This document shows, piece after piece, positions 38,930 through 52,679 of a DNA stretch of 64,000 nucleotides. The notes under the pieces were generated by a model. The model was not told where the DNA came from and ran no database searches. It saw only the letters and a program-made list of their open reading frames with translations. Numbering within the stretch: the first letter of the stretch is position 1; every line of letters begins with the position of its first letter. Source of the DNA: Epiperipatus broadwayi. Taxonomy: Eukaryota > Onychophora > Udeonychophora > Euonychophora > Peripatidae. Position numbers and translations under genes: made by a program. The stretch spans positions 5,320,237-5,384,236 of the forward strand of contig JAQFVV010012397.1 of assembly GCA_028023455.1 (NCBI GenBank), given 5' to 3'.

Positions 38930-39832
38930 GTATTAGTACTTAAGAATTTTATCAATTTCTCAGTATTATAAAAAACAAATAACATTTATTCAAAATTACC
39001 AATACTAGTAAAATTAATTTACAATTTATTGACAATGGTTTCAATATCTCTTCTCAAGTGTAAAAACAATACAAAAAAACACAGAATTACCCTTATAATG
39101 TAGTATTTCATTTAGACTTAATAATAAAAAATTTTCAATAAAGTAATAGCTTCAAAGTACATTTTTTAATCAGAGGAGACTTTTAACCCATTTGAATTTA
39201 AGACAATAGAGAAACATCTTTTGGCCAATTCGCCCCTGGTGAATTTTTTTCATAAGTATTATATGATAAAATGCATGTAAAAGAGTATATTTTATTATAA
39301 TAATTTTTTTTAAAATGAAAATTTCAAGAAAAAACCCCACAAAATTCAAATTTTCCTCTCTATCAATAGACATAAGCCTCTCCCTGACATGTTCAGCCAT
39401 TGTGTGTTGTCAAGACTGTAAAACATTCAGCATTTTACAACTTTGAAGTTTCCAATGACAGAAAAAACATGTTTATTTGCAAATTTATTATAGTTTTAGA
39501 TATTTTTTAAAATAATTTGTACTATATTTATTAGATGTCAAGAAATAAAAATTATTAAGAACTTATTTTTTATTGAAATACTTTATTTTCAAAAACATGT
39601 TATATCACCAGTAATGTAAATATGACCTGAAGCAAATTACAAGACTAGCTTTGACATCAACAAGCTACTTTATTTACAAATAAAAAAATATCAAAAAAAT
39701 ATCATAATTTTGCAATAAATATTCAAAAAATGTAAACTTTTGAAGCATAATTCATTAGATATAAAAGAAATAAATAAATATTTGTTCTGATTATTAAAAA
39801 TAATGATAAATAAGAAATTTTGTTGATATTAT
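36187..39832. other. AT-rich sequence with AT hairpins
   Basis: No gene recognised. Inverted repeats with AT centres: ATAAATTTATTGG near 36872 and CCAATAAATTTAT near 36918, enclosing (AT)n runs. Microsatellites (AT)n-(GT)n at 38780-38822 and (AC)n-(AT)n at 38892-38930 are inverted relative to each other. Confidence 0.5.
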
Positions 39833-40226
39833 AAACTGAAAATAATTTTTCTAGAAATAGTGACATCTAACGTCTTTGTTTTGATTACAGTCTCATTTTT
39901 TTAATATTTACAGAAACAAAATGTGAACATTTATAATTTATTTCAGTAGTAAACAAGAATGTTTATTGAAGTATGACAAATTTCTTATTTTCTGATAAGT
40001 AATAATCAAATTATCATATAATTTACATTGACATAAACTGAAAATAATTTTTGTAGAAACAATGATCTATAAAGCTTTTGTTTTAATTACATCCTCATGC
40101 AAACATTTAAAATTTATTTCAATAATAAACAAAAATATCTATCAAATGAAGTCAAATTTATTATTTTCTGAAAAGAAATAATAATTTTATCATATATTTT
40201 ATATTGACAGTGTGAGACAAAGAAAA
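39833..40226 (+). repeat. diverged 202-bp tandem duplication
   Basis: AAACTGAAAATAATTTTT starts at 39833 and 40035. Both copies then share TTGTTTT.ATTACA, AACATTTA.AATTTATTTCA, TAAACAA.AAT and TTATTTTCTGA.AAG.AATAAT. A further degenerate unit may lie upstream. It is an old duplication. Confidence 0.65.
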
Positions 40227-41641
40227 ATGTCAGAAATAGCTAAATATGGTAGAGTTAATTCTTGTTATCTTTTTATTTTTTCCAGAAGGCTAACAAAAAT
40301 TAATTTTCTTGATTGTAATTTTATAATCTGATTTCCTCCATGGTTGTATAAACATATTTCACCTATATAGCAAAAATATTTTTTGATATAACAAATTATT
40401 TAAAATCACCATCTTCTTTCACATTATTTTTATATTTCTAATTATAGTTGTATTCTTTCTCAAAATCTTATGAAAGTAGCCTCTTTCAAAATATTTTTAT
40501 CTTTATTATAATTGTTACTAAATAAAACATTATTAATTAATTTATCTTAAGAAACCCATCTTTTTTGATAAGTTTAGAACTATTTTTATATAAAAACATT
40601 TTGATCTGCTTTTAAATGAATAGTAGATTGATAATTATCATATTTAATTGTAGATCTCAATTTTTTTTATTAACTAAATGATTATTTAACAAAAATTCTT
40701 TATTAATTAAATAAGTTTTTAATTCTGCCAAAATATATTTTATAGAAGAATCAAAACTAATAAATTTATTTAGAAATTATTGCAATCTATCTTTAATTAT
40801 ATAAATAAACATTCATCCTCATTTCTACCAAACTATTGTTATATTTATCATCAATAATATTTTTCTTTATATAATTAATATATACATAAATTAAAGGATA
40901 AATATTACAAACTATTATCCAACTTTTCTTATTTTATGAAACTTATTATTATAAATAAAATATTAAAATCTTTTAATAACAAAAGCAAATCTTTTATTAC
41001 CTTAATTTTTCCAGTAAAATTGAGTTATACATAATACTATCACATAATCTATTTACATAGTGATATATATTTTCATTATATAAACTATCATATACCTAGT
41101 TATTTTCCATCTTAAATCTATTAATTTTATCAAAATAAAATATTATACTTTCCAAAGTTAATAAAATCTTTAAAAATTATTAAATTGTTTTGAAATATTA
41201 TCACTTATACTATCAGTAAAATATAAAATTAATCTTAAAGATAATCCTTACTTTTGAACCTTGATATTAACATACATTATTTAAATAACACTTTAATTAT
41301 AATCCAATTTATTTTAAAAAATTAAAATTTGTTCCTTTCTCATAATTATAATTAAATTCCTTTTCACATTATTTCTAGAATCTCTTTTTAAACAATTATA
41401 TATATTTTTTATTATTTAAGTCTTTGTTAACTTTGTGTTACACAATTTTTATTTTTATTTTGAAAAATCATTTTTTTTCTTTATACCATATAAACATCAT
41501 TAGTTCTTAATTTAGTCTTATTTCAGCAGATTTAATTGACATTTTTTTTCCAATTTTAGGTTTATATTTTAAATTATATGAAGGCTCATTTTCTTCTCAT
41601 CTTTCAAATCATTATATTTAATTGCAACAATTGTATTAATA
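40227..41641. other. AT-rich sequence without recognised gene
   Basis: Extremely A+T-rich; nothing recognised. Confidence 0.5.
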
Positions 41642-41692
41642 AAACAGGCAATGTGCTAGCATAAGAAATAGTGATCATGTGATGTTTAGTGG
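41642..41692 (+). mobile_element. hammerhead-like repeat, tail only
   Basis: AAAACAGGCAATGTGCTAGC then AAGAAATAGTGATCATGTGA TGTTTAGTGG matches the 3' tail of the copies at 12.1, 50.7 and 51.2 kb. It is a 5'-truncated copy, as expected for a retroposon. Confidence 0.55.
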
Positions 41693-43311
41693 TTTAATTG
41701 TATTAATTCCTATATTTTTTCCTCCAAAATAAATAACATTAAGGTCTTTATTTTGAATTCCTAAATCAGCTTTATTTTAATTATTATTAGAAAGATAAAC
41801 TTTTATTACAATTAATCATATTATTATATTTTAAAACATCATATTTCTTAAAATATATTTTTTATATTTTTGTAACTTTATTTTACAAGTCAACATTTTA
41901 GTTTTATTTGATTTTTGGATATCTCATTTTTTGCTCAAATTTTTCCTGAAAAATAATTAGCAGAATTTTCTTGGCATCAAAATTATCTGTCATATTAATA
42001 GAAGTTAAAAATCACTACTTTATAGTAATCCAGGTCTAGATATTGAAAGAGCATTTATTTTTCTAAATTGTATATTTAATTAGTTTACTGCTATTAAATG
42101 TCTATTTACCCGTTTAAAATGGTAATTTTTTAATTTAAAATTTAATTTTCAATTAAAATTTTGTAAATTTATTTAGACTTAAAATCAAGTCTTTTAAAAG
42201 CTTACATTATAGGTTTCAATGTAGAGTTAATCTTAACAGTTTCTCGAGTCACTGAAGTTGATATATGTACTTAGTTTCATTTGAAAATAATTTAACCAAA
42301 TAACAATTAATTTTATTTATATTGTTCTTTTAAATCTGTAATTGTTTTGGAACTAATTTTTTTTTGTGTGGATAATAATTTGCTTTAAGTTGTGACTGCA
42401 CTTATTAAATATTTTAGACAATTAAAATTTTAACATTTTTGATAATAGTAATAAGAGCAGCAACAACAAACATATCTAGAATTATTGACAACAAACATGC
42501 ATTGAAAATGTGTTGTTATTCTTCATTTTATTAGAAATATAATAAATAACAGCTCTTTTGAAAACTATATGTATAAGAATAAAATTGTTAATGTCTTTTT
42601 TCTTGACTTATTGTTTTTTGTTTTAGTAATATAAATTGAAATGATAATTTACTTTTTATTTTTTATAAACTTTGACATATGTACAAATTGCTGTAGGTGT
42701 AAAGCTTAAACGAAAAATAAATGTTATCAATTTTCTTATAAAAACAAATATTATTTATAATGGAGATTAACTTTTTACTTTTTTTTCATAACAAATATAA
42801 TATAAAAATGGATATAAATGAAAGCAGCAAAATACCATAAAAATGAAGTGTTTTAGCTAAAATTATTGTTCATAATTATTTTTAGTTACTAATGAATAAA
42901 TTGCAAAATCTTACAAAATGTCAGTATTCATTTATATACATATAAATTCTGCATCTTCACTAACTTTATTGCATAATTTAATACAGACATATAACTTATC
43001 TTCATGCATTTTCAAGCAATTTTTATTTCCTTTGGATAAAACTGAAACCTTCACCAAAGCTCTAATAAACAAATGTCTGATGAAGGCTTAAAGTTTGACT
43101 GAAACAGAAAGAAGATTGTTTGAAAAAGTATTAAAAAATATCATATTGTCATGTTTTATATACACAAATGTGTGTATATATTATAATAACATGCCTATTC
43201 TTAGTCCTAAAATAATAATAAAATGTTTATGTTTGTTATATGTTTTGTTTTATGAATTGCATCTTATTCATTAATTAATTATTTATATTTTGTTTGCATA
43301 CATGTTAAGTA
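41693..43311. other. AT-rich sequence without recognised gene
   Basis: No gene. At 43077-43106, CTGATGAAGGC followed by TTGACTGAAAC has the spacing of a hammerhead core but no good stem II. Confidence 0.45.
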
Positions 43312-43334
43312 AATGATTTATAATTTTTTTTTCT

Positions 43335-43430
43335 CATGTGTCAGAGCATCAGCCGGGAAGTGAACCTGCTAACCCGGGACAACTGCTTGTAAAGCAGCTG
43401 TTGCTGATCTATCGGCCACCAATGCTTGAC
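43335..43430 (-). mobile_element. tRNA-Gly-like mini-SINE, copy 5, with TSDs
   Basis: The minus strand starts GTCAAGCATTGGTGGCCGAT and ends CTGACACATGAG plus A residues. The anticodon position reads TAC. The direct repeat AATGATTTATAATTTT (16 bp) lies at 43312-43327 and 43431-43446. Together with copies 2 and 4 it forms a TAC subfamily with an expanded B-box arm. Confidence 0.9.
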
Positions 43431-43446
43431 AATGATTTATAATTTT

Positions 43447-45075
<1,629 letters not shown>

Positions 45076-45076
45076 G

Positions 45077-45522
45077 TGAAACACAGGCTTATTATATACC
45101 TGTGTCTATATATGCAATATATAGGGTATATGAGCATAGACTTTCAGATGACCCATCACTCTCCACTCAGGGTGGCCTTCAAGCATTCCATCATTAGATT
45201 TTCAATTGGATGGATGGTTGAAGAGTTGGAGTGTGTAATGGATTGAAACCTGTCCACTAAAGTATGAAGATTGTCTATCTTAATATATACCTGAGTATTT
45301 ATAGTATATATGTGTGGGAGATGATAATCTGGACCAACTGATGATTGCTGGTTTAGCGTGAAATACATATATTGGTGATTATTTATCTTTTCAGCATATA
45401 TGTGCTTGAGTGTATCAGTGTTGTTAGATAGAGTGAAGAGTGATGGGTCATCTGAAAGTCTGTGCTCATATACCCTATATATTGCATATATAGACACAGG
45501 TATATAATAAGCCTGTGTTTCA
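45077..45522 (+). mobile_element. M1-related foldback element with 86-bp TIRs
   Basis: Terminal inverted repeats of 86 bp (45077-45162 and 45437-45522) start TGAAACACAGGCTTATTATA and differ at about one position. The interior is M1 (CCACTAAAGTATGAAGATTG, GGGAGATGATAATCTGGACC, CAACTGATGATTGCTGGTT). The inner TIR end (TAGGGTATATGAGC.CAGAC) aligns with the M1 terminus TAGGGATTTGAACTCAGAC. It sits between two ATT microsatellites. No transposase is encoded, so it is non-autonomous. Confidence 0.85.
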
Positions 45523-45562
45523 GTTATTACATTGTAGAGATGTCTGCCCATCCTTGCATATG

Positions 45563-45750
<188 letters not shown>

Positions 45751-45895
45751 ACGTGAAAGTTAAACACCTCTTTTTCTAATAGTTCTGGCTTGTGTTTTAG
45801 AATTTAGAGTCCCATGTGATGCCATTATTCCATCTGATTGGCTGTCACTTAAGCATTTTTAAAGGTATCTATTTGAAGGTGTTTAACTTTCACGT
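45751..45895. mobile_element. 145-bp MITE with perfect 19-bp TIRs
   Basis: ACGTGAAAGTTAAACACCT at 45751-45769 is perfectly inverted at 45877-45895. TA lies on both outer sides (45749-45750, 45896-45897), consistent with a TA target duplication as in Tc1/mariner-type MITEs. No coding capacity. Confidence 0.8.
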
Positions 45896-46041
45896 TACTA
45901 TATTATCTGTTTACGCTTAAATTTAATATATTATTATTATTATTATTATTATTACTTTAAGCCCTGAGATCATCAATAATTTATTATTTTAAATATATTT
46001 GAAGTTAATAAATATGCATTATTGTAGAGCCTTGTTTTCAG

Positions 46042-46260
46042 TTAAGATATATGAATAATTTTACAGATTTTCTAATTAGTAATTTCATTCAAGAAAATTT
46101 AAATAGAATATTAAGAGAGTCTCAACCTGAAAATCTGTATTATAAGAAGTTGATACCTGAAATTAAAGGACATCTCTTTTCCCCACATGTAGCATTACAA
46201 TATATGTATACACACCTTTGTGATATGCTCCTGGCTTGTGATTTAAATACAGATATGTAA
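46042..46260 (+). other. candidate coding exon, unknown protein
   Basis: After the acceptor-like CCTTGTTTTCAG (ending 46041) a frame is open for 72 codons: LRYMNNFTDFLISNFIQENL, later ESQPENLYYKKLIPEIKGHL, and ending YTHLCDMLLACDLNTDM before TAA at 46258. A donor GTAAAA overlaps the end (46257). The translation has a balanced, helix-prone composition, unlike other AT-rich open frames in the window, and 72 stop-free codons are unlikely by chance at this base composition. I recognise no family. If real, it is one exon of a large-intron gene on the plus strand. Confidence 0.45.
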
Positions 46261-47525
46261 AACTTGAATATTTTTTTAGATTTTCAATCATTCCTAAAAA
46301 ATTTTTGAGGTACTTTGTTCATGTCCAATCTAACTAAACTTTTAAGGTCAATCATGAGATAACTATCTTGCCATTTTTAGTTAAAAGATAAATAGAAGTG
46401 GGAAGTCATTGAAATGAGAAAGCCTAATAAATTTTGGTTTGTAGTGAGTTATTTAAAATCTGTTTATCTTTACATACGAGTAGTAGGGTACTTTGCTTTG
46501 AAGAACAAATTAGTTGGAATAAATATTGTATAATGTTTATCATTCTTTAATTTAAGTTTTCAAAATAGTAGTCATCTTTTTTTTAATCATGGATCTAACC
46601 ATCTATACTTTAAATCACCCACAGATAGAAAAAACATTTAATAAAAAATAAAAATTAAAAATTTGTAAATATGAATATGCAAATTTTAGATATATGTATG
46701 TCTGTTTGAGCACTATCATAAATTATATTCAAATTCACTGGACATGATTGTGACTGCATTAACAATTTTATAATTGATATATTTTTTAAATTGAAGTCTA
46801 AAATTAAATACAAAGAGTTGCTTATATTAATTAAAATAATTTATTAATCATCAGCATTCATGTTAATAGTAGGCAACGATTGTTTGGTGAATTGCAAAAA
46901 TGTATAATTACTTTAAACATTTTTGCCACTTAGTTATAAAGTTTTTAGAACCTAATCTGATTCTGGTTTAATGTAAGTAGCAGAATATGTATATGACTTA
47001 TAAGCTATCTTTATTAATTAGGTCAAATATTTGTCTTAATCGGTTATTCATAAAAAATATTGACAAAATACAGTTTCTGAAGTATTTAAAATGAAAACTA
47101 ATGCAAAACAGGATTGTGTACTAGTTTTAGTTTTGCTTACATTTTTATTACAGTGGTCTTATTGAAGAATTTAAAAGTGTGTTCATGACACAGACAAGTA
47201 ATTTAAATATAAGCTTTATGATAGAATTTTTAATTTCCACTAATTAAAAGCAAAATGTAACAAAAAATATTCACATAACTTCTAAATTGGTATTACTCTG
47301 ATTAGGTAGTATAAAATATAAAATTTGATTTAGTAATTAAAATTAAAAAAACTCCCAAGTAATATTAGCTAATGATAAGGAAAAATTATTCATCAGTTTT
47401 AGTTTTGATGATTATAATTTTGAGAATGGGTTTCAATTTAAGTATATTGGGGCTCTTTAGATAGAAATGCAACAGAGAGTAATATACAGTTGCTATGTTT
47501 AACAAGTCATCAGATAGAATGTTTT
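46261..47525. other. AT-rich sequence without recognised gene
   Basis: Nothing recognised. Confidence 0.5.
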
Positions 47526-47541
47526 TTATTATTATTATTAT

Positions 47542-47608
<67 letters not shown>

Positions 47609-47609
47609 T

Positions 47610-47677
<68 letters not shown>

Positions 47678-47690
47678 TATTATTATTTCA
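47526..47690. repeat. (ATT)n/(AAT)n microsatellite
   Basis: A few ATT units switch to a long AAT array with one AATATTTAATAAT break, then back to ATT near 47680. The array is self-complementary at its ends. Confidence 0.95.
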
Positions 47691-47717
47691 GATTTTTCTT
47701 CACTATTAATAATTATG

Positions 47718-48216
47718 TAAGATTTAATACGCTTGACGTATATAGTGAAATTAAATTCGTAAAAAATTACACTAATATTTCTTAAGGCTAAGCACTTTCA
47801 GAGCATTCAACTCCATATTCATAGCCTCCAAATCTAATAATTTATGCAAATCTATGCAAGCTCATTTATATTGTCCATCTCTTTGATATAGAAAAGCATG
47901 TATCCTGCCTGTTTATTGCCTTCAAGTCTCTTGCTATGTGCTGAAATAGTTTCCACTGAGATAAATGACATCAAAAGGATGAAAGAAGCATGGTATATAG
48001 CAAGAGACTTGAAGGCAATAAACAGGAAGGATACATGCTTTTCTATATCAAAGAGATGGACAATATAAATGAGCTTGCATAGATTTGAATAAATTATTAG
48101 ATTTGGAGGCCATGAATATGGAGTTGAATGCTCTGAAAGTGCTTAGCCTTAAGAAATATTAGTGTAATTTTTTATGAATGTAATTTCACTATATACGTCA
48201 AGTGTATTAAATCTTA
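47718..48216. mobile_element. long palindrome, 220-bp arms
   Basis: Arms 47718-47937 and 47997-48216 are inverted copies of equal length, about 97 percent identical by eye (six or seven substitutions, no indels), with a 59-bp loop. Arms start TAAGATTTAATACGCTTGAC and end GTCTCTTGCTAT. It is flanked by AAT arrays on both sides. A foldback transposon or MITE is likely; a transcript would form a long hairpin. No similarity to M1 was seen. Confidence 0.85.
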
Positions 48217-48341
<125 letters not shown>

Positions 48342-50417
48342 TATTTCAACTATGTTGGCCATCTTTGTTGATGTAACATAAAAACAATAAATAAATTAAT
48401 TTAATATGGTTCACAATATTCTGGAAATATAGTGACAACATTGTAATATCAATCAGAAGTTTGTGAGAATACTAAATTACCAGTTACAAGTGGACATCTA
48501 TTTTGAACTGTGAAAATGAAATGGATAATGAACATCTTTTCTATAAAAATATTTTAATAGTATAATTAAGTTTAGTATTTCTGAAAATACCAGAAAATTT
48601 ACATTATAAAGAGTATTTTAAAGACCCACTAAAGAGATGCATAAATTATCATTTTGTGAAAAAGTGTGATCAAAGATATACTGCAAGAAGATCGAAAAAA
48701 TAAATACATGAAGTCTTCTGGAAACAAAAATTTCTATACAAAAGATTAAAGATATTTATGTAAGAAGTCAAATAAACAAATTAAACAAAACAATGTATAA
48801 TATATGTGGTTAAATGTTGGCTTTACATATTGGTTTATTTTGTCAATCCAATGGTTTTTTTTTTTTTAGAGTTAAGATAGTTATGCTATTTTATGAATAA
48901 AATCTTATACTAATGGAAAGATGGAATGGTTATTTTGACAACTCTTTATTGGAAGTATTCAACTGTATGTAACTAAAACTTCAAATTTAGGGTGTAAACC
49001 ACTATCCAACTAATGATTATATAAAATATTAATAACTAGTATTTGTATACAAACCAATCCATATGTCTAAAACTGCTTATTGATTCTACTTGACTAGCAT
49101 ACATATAAAATTTGACTAATATTTTTAATCACATTTTTATGGATATGCATTGAAAAACAAATCTTTACAAATGAACTGGTGATAATTATAAATATTACTT
49201 TCAAATATGAATACATCTCTTCAGCTAAGACAAGCATTCTTTTAAGTAGATGATTTATGCCATGGAAGGAATCTGATTCTTTAAACAGCTTGAATTTTAT
49301 GTAGCAAGTCTTCTCTATATAAATGTAACTTGATGTGCAAATAATATCTCTTTTTATATGGATGGCTCACAAACACAAATATCTGGTGGATTAACTACAC
49401 ACATACACACAACTTCTTCCCATCTACTTTCCATTAATATCTAATTCATTAAACTATTTTAACTGGATATTAGAACTTGAGTTTAGCACTAGAGACTATA
49501 GTGAGAGATTAATGCTAAAGATTTGAGATGATCAACAAAATATCCAAGATATAAATTAAGAAAATCAAATCAATTTACATGCAAAGGAATAAACAAAATA
49601 AGTAAACAAAAGTTAATAATGACAATGATAATCATCTTCTGAGGGACCTATCTAAAAAAATTCTTTTACTATTATTAAACTTTTATTTAAAAGATTACCA
49701 ATTACTAAAAAAAATATTACAAAATAAAACATTAAACTCTATAAAGATGTTTATGACCGAATTTGTTTTCCCTGGTATAAGCTCACATATGTCGACTGAA
49801 CAATAGTAAAAGCGTCATAATCACAAGTAAAAATCATAATATTTTTATTATCCACATACACACATATGCTCACCTCTTGTTTACTCAAGATAGCAACCCA
49901 AATTTCATCTATATAGTGAAAAGATAATTAACGATGACTCTTCAGCAAAAGCCTGTCAAAAACAATATATGATTCCATTGAGATTTTATTTCTGTCAGTA
50001 TATTTGATTGTGTAAGAACTTTATTGCTGTACTATAAATACATAATAAAATAAGTTTGAACAGTATATAAGTATTAATGATACTTGAGGAATATTTATCT
50101 ATAAAAGTACTTGAACTGGTGTAACATTAATAAACAATAATTTCAATATTTTTTTAGAAACTGCCTTTTTATCACATAGAATTGTAGCATTAAGAAACTA
50201 ATTCTCAATCATCATTCTATGACAATCATATTTTACCGGGGACATAGTGTAATAATTTTCATACATATAAAACCCTGAATTCATGTTAAATAAACATACC
50301 CATCCACAAATCAGTCAGCAGCAATAATTGAAATATATGTAAGTACTAACATTATTTTAAATGCCTCATTTTTCTATAAAAGATCTCATTACATATTAAA
50401 TCTGACATACATGTATG
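48342..50417. other. AT-rich sequence without recognised gene
   Basis: Nothing recognised. Confidence 0.5.
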
Positions 50418-51221
50418 TGCTTCTTAATATTTTAAAACAGGCAAAACTCATTATACATATTGCCACACACAGTAAGCTAGAGTAATCAATGGATGCCAGA
50501 AGGCTTGTGCATAAAATCCCTATCTAGTGCCTACTCATCAAATATCCCAAGACTAGTTTCTGGCTTGTGGTCTTCATCAATGAGAAGCCTTGGATCTGAG
50601 AGCACTGCATCTAGATCTTAGGATTTTATGCACAAGCCTTCTGGCATCCATTGATTACTCTAGCTTGCTGCATGTGGCAATACATATAGTGAGTTTTGCC
50701 TGTTTTAAAACAGTTATACACAGGCATAAGAAGTGGTGGTCATGTGATGTTTATTGGCTTAAAACCAATCATGTCTAGTAGGATAATGGTGGTTATGGTT
50801 ATTAAAGAACCAAAGACACCAAAATGTATGGGTACTGAACTGAGTTCAGACCCATATGACTATATAAGCTAATGGGCTTGGATTGAAAACATTAAGGTGT
50901 TTTTAGTTTAAGACTCATGGTTTTGTAGTTAAATGGAGGTAAAAGTTGGCTGCTGGAGGGTTGCATTGGATCCTAAGATCTAGGTGCAGTGCTCTGAGAT
51001 CCAAGGCTCCTCACTTATGAAGGCCACAAGCCAGATACTAGTCTGAGGATATTGGATGAGTAGGTACTAGATGGGGATTTTGCACAAGCCTTCTGGCATC
51101 CATTGATTACTGTAGCTTGCTGAGTGTGGTAATATGTATAGTGAGTTCTTGCCTGTTTTAAAACAGTTATACACAAGCATAAGAAGTACTGATCATGTGA
51201 TGTTTATTGCTTCTTAATATT
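50418..51221 (+). mobile_element. composite hammerhead-like retroelement with TSDs
   Basis: It is flanked by the 14-bp direct repeat TGCTTCTTAATATT (50418-50431, 51208-51221). Inside are three overlapping copies of one sequence: an antisense arm (50430-50622), a sense partial copy (50623-50757) and a sense arm (50972-51207). The antisense arm is the inverse of 50972-51164, both 193 bp. The sense hammerhead-like motif is at 51001-51055: CCAA, CTCA, CTTATGA, GGC-CACAA-GCC, GATAC, TA, GTC, TGAG, TTGG. CTCA/TGAG and CCAA/TTGG form stem I and GGC/GCC stem II. The antisense copy (50547-50594) has GAAAC, GTC and TTGATGA instead. No protein is encoded. Inverted 5' copy, direct dimer and target duplication resemble PLE or retrozyme insertions. 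Confidence 0.7.
51001..51055 (+). ncRNA. hammerhead-like ribozyme motif, decayed
   Basis: The order is stem I 5' strand (CCAA, 5-base internal loop, CTCA), CTTATGA (consensus CTGANGA with one change), stem II GGC/GCC, GATAC (consensus GAAAC with one change), a two-base loop, GTC cleavage triplet, and stem I 3' strand (TGAG, GATA, TTGG). Core changes in this copy probably prevent cleavage, while the other copies carry different changes, so the ancestor may have been active. Not tested by folding software. Confidence 0.5.
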
Positions 51222-52499
51222 ATAATAATATTTTTTAGAGTAGCTATGCCATTTAAAAAGACATCAATCACCTTTAAACCTAATCTACTGTGTTCACTAA
51301 TGAACATTGTTATCATTTTAGGCTTATACATTCATTTACTGTTTCCTTAACATACATACTAGATATATGTATGTAAATAAATACAAAAGTTTTTATAAAT
51401 TAGCAAAAATAAAATCTGAACATAAAAATAGCACTTAGTATCGAAATTGTTATGTCATTTACAGAAAGTTTAAATATATTTATATTGGAAGAATAATTAT
51501 AATAAAAACAATATAAATTCTTAAGTTCAAATTAAAAGTAGCTCTTTACTTCAAAGAAAATAAATTAAATGTTCTAAGTAAAATAGACTTTTTATTTTCT
51601 TTTTTCATAAGAGTTTTTTAGTTTGGACAAAAGAGATAAATATTAAAAACAAGCTACAAGATATTGCAATCATTTACGTATAGATTTTTTAAATTGGTGT
51701 GAAAGAATATTAATAATGAAAGTTCTACATTAACACATATATGTAACAAACGTTGAAATATACATATTGTAACCAGGCTAGAGTTTCCATTCCTTCTGAT
51801 GGTTGATTTATTTCCTGATGAGCATATTGTAGGAAGAAAAAACTAATTGGTGTTACCCAATGCTGAGGTTACACCCCCCCCACACACACACAACACAACG
51901 ATAGTTCCTGCTCATCAGAGGATGCAGCATTAAAGAGACTAAAAACATCTAGAAATTTACCTGTTTGTTTTCCTAAATGGTGCAACTAGAGTTCCAGCTT
52001 ACTACAACCTTAACTATGCAAGACATAGCTCATGAAACATGTGATTCCCATGAACAATTACACTAGAAAATGGATGACCTCAAAGGTAACTAATAAGATA
52101 TATTTTATATAACCACAATTTATTTAATTGAGAGTATTTGAATAACACTCCTTCTAATAGTTCATTGCAGTTCAGATTCCATAAATCAGTTAGTCCATTT
52201 CATTTTAACTTCTCTGATGCTTGTTCCCATCATTGATGATCATACAGTGTTCATCATTTATATTCCATAACCCTGTTCTGTCAGCATTCACATAGTAGGG
52301 ATTTATTTAGATATCTGTTTGTTCATCACAGATACTCCTTTATTATTTTTCAATTTTAAATTCCCCTTCTGTGAATTTATATTCTCCTTGTATGTGCATA
52401 TTTGTAGACATGTCTATTAATTCCCTATTGCAAAATACTCTTAGGTGAGTTTGATTTATATTTGGATTAATCCTTTTATTCATTCATTCATTAGTCAAC
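51222..52499. other. unassigned sequence, partly G+C-richer
   Basis: At 51775-52090 composition rises and one frame reads MVQLEFQLTTTLTMQDIAHE then about 9 more codons before a stop. It is protein-like but unrecognised and may be a TE relic. C8 and (CA)n runs lie near 51875-51895. Confidence 0.4.
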
Positions 52500-52540
52500 A
52501 TTATATTCGAATATATATTCACATATTTAATTCATGTATA

Positions 52541-52605
52541 TAGACAGCAGTTAGAAATATTGGTTGCTATATTTACTGTGAATGTTTAGGTGGTTACTGG
52601 TTGGA

Positions 52606-52608
<3 letters not shown>
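52541..52608 (+). repeat. R3 block, 52.5-kb copy
   Basis: ACAGCAGTTAGAAATATTGG through GGTTACTGGTTGGAAACTA appears identical to 57671-57741 and is similar to 9165-9230. An (AT)n run follows directly. Confidence 0.8.
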
Positions 52609-52645
<37 letters not shown>

Positions 52646-52679
52646 CAAACATTTAATGGTTGTAATTATATATATATAT

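Noticed and set aside
50590-50778. 62-codon protein
   Set aside because: It lies wholly inside the hammerhead-like repeat and crosses the junction between its copies.
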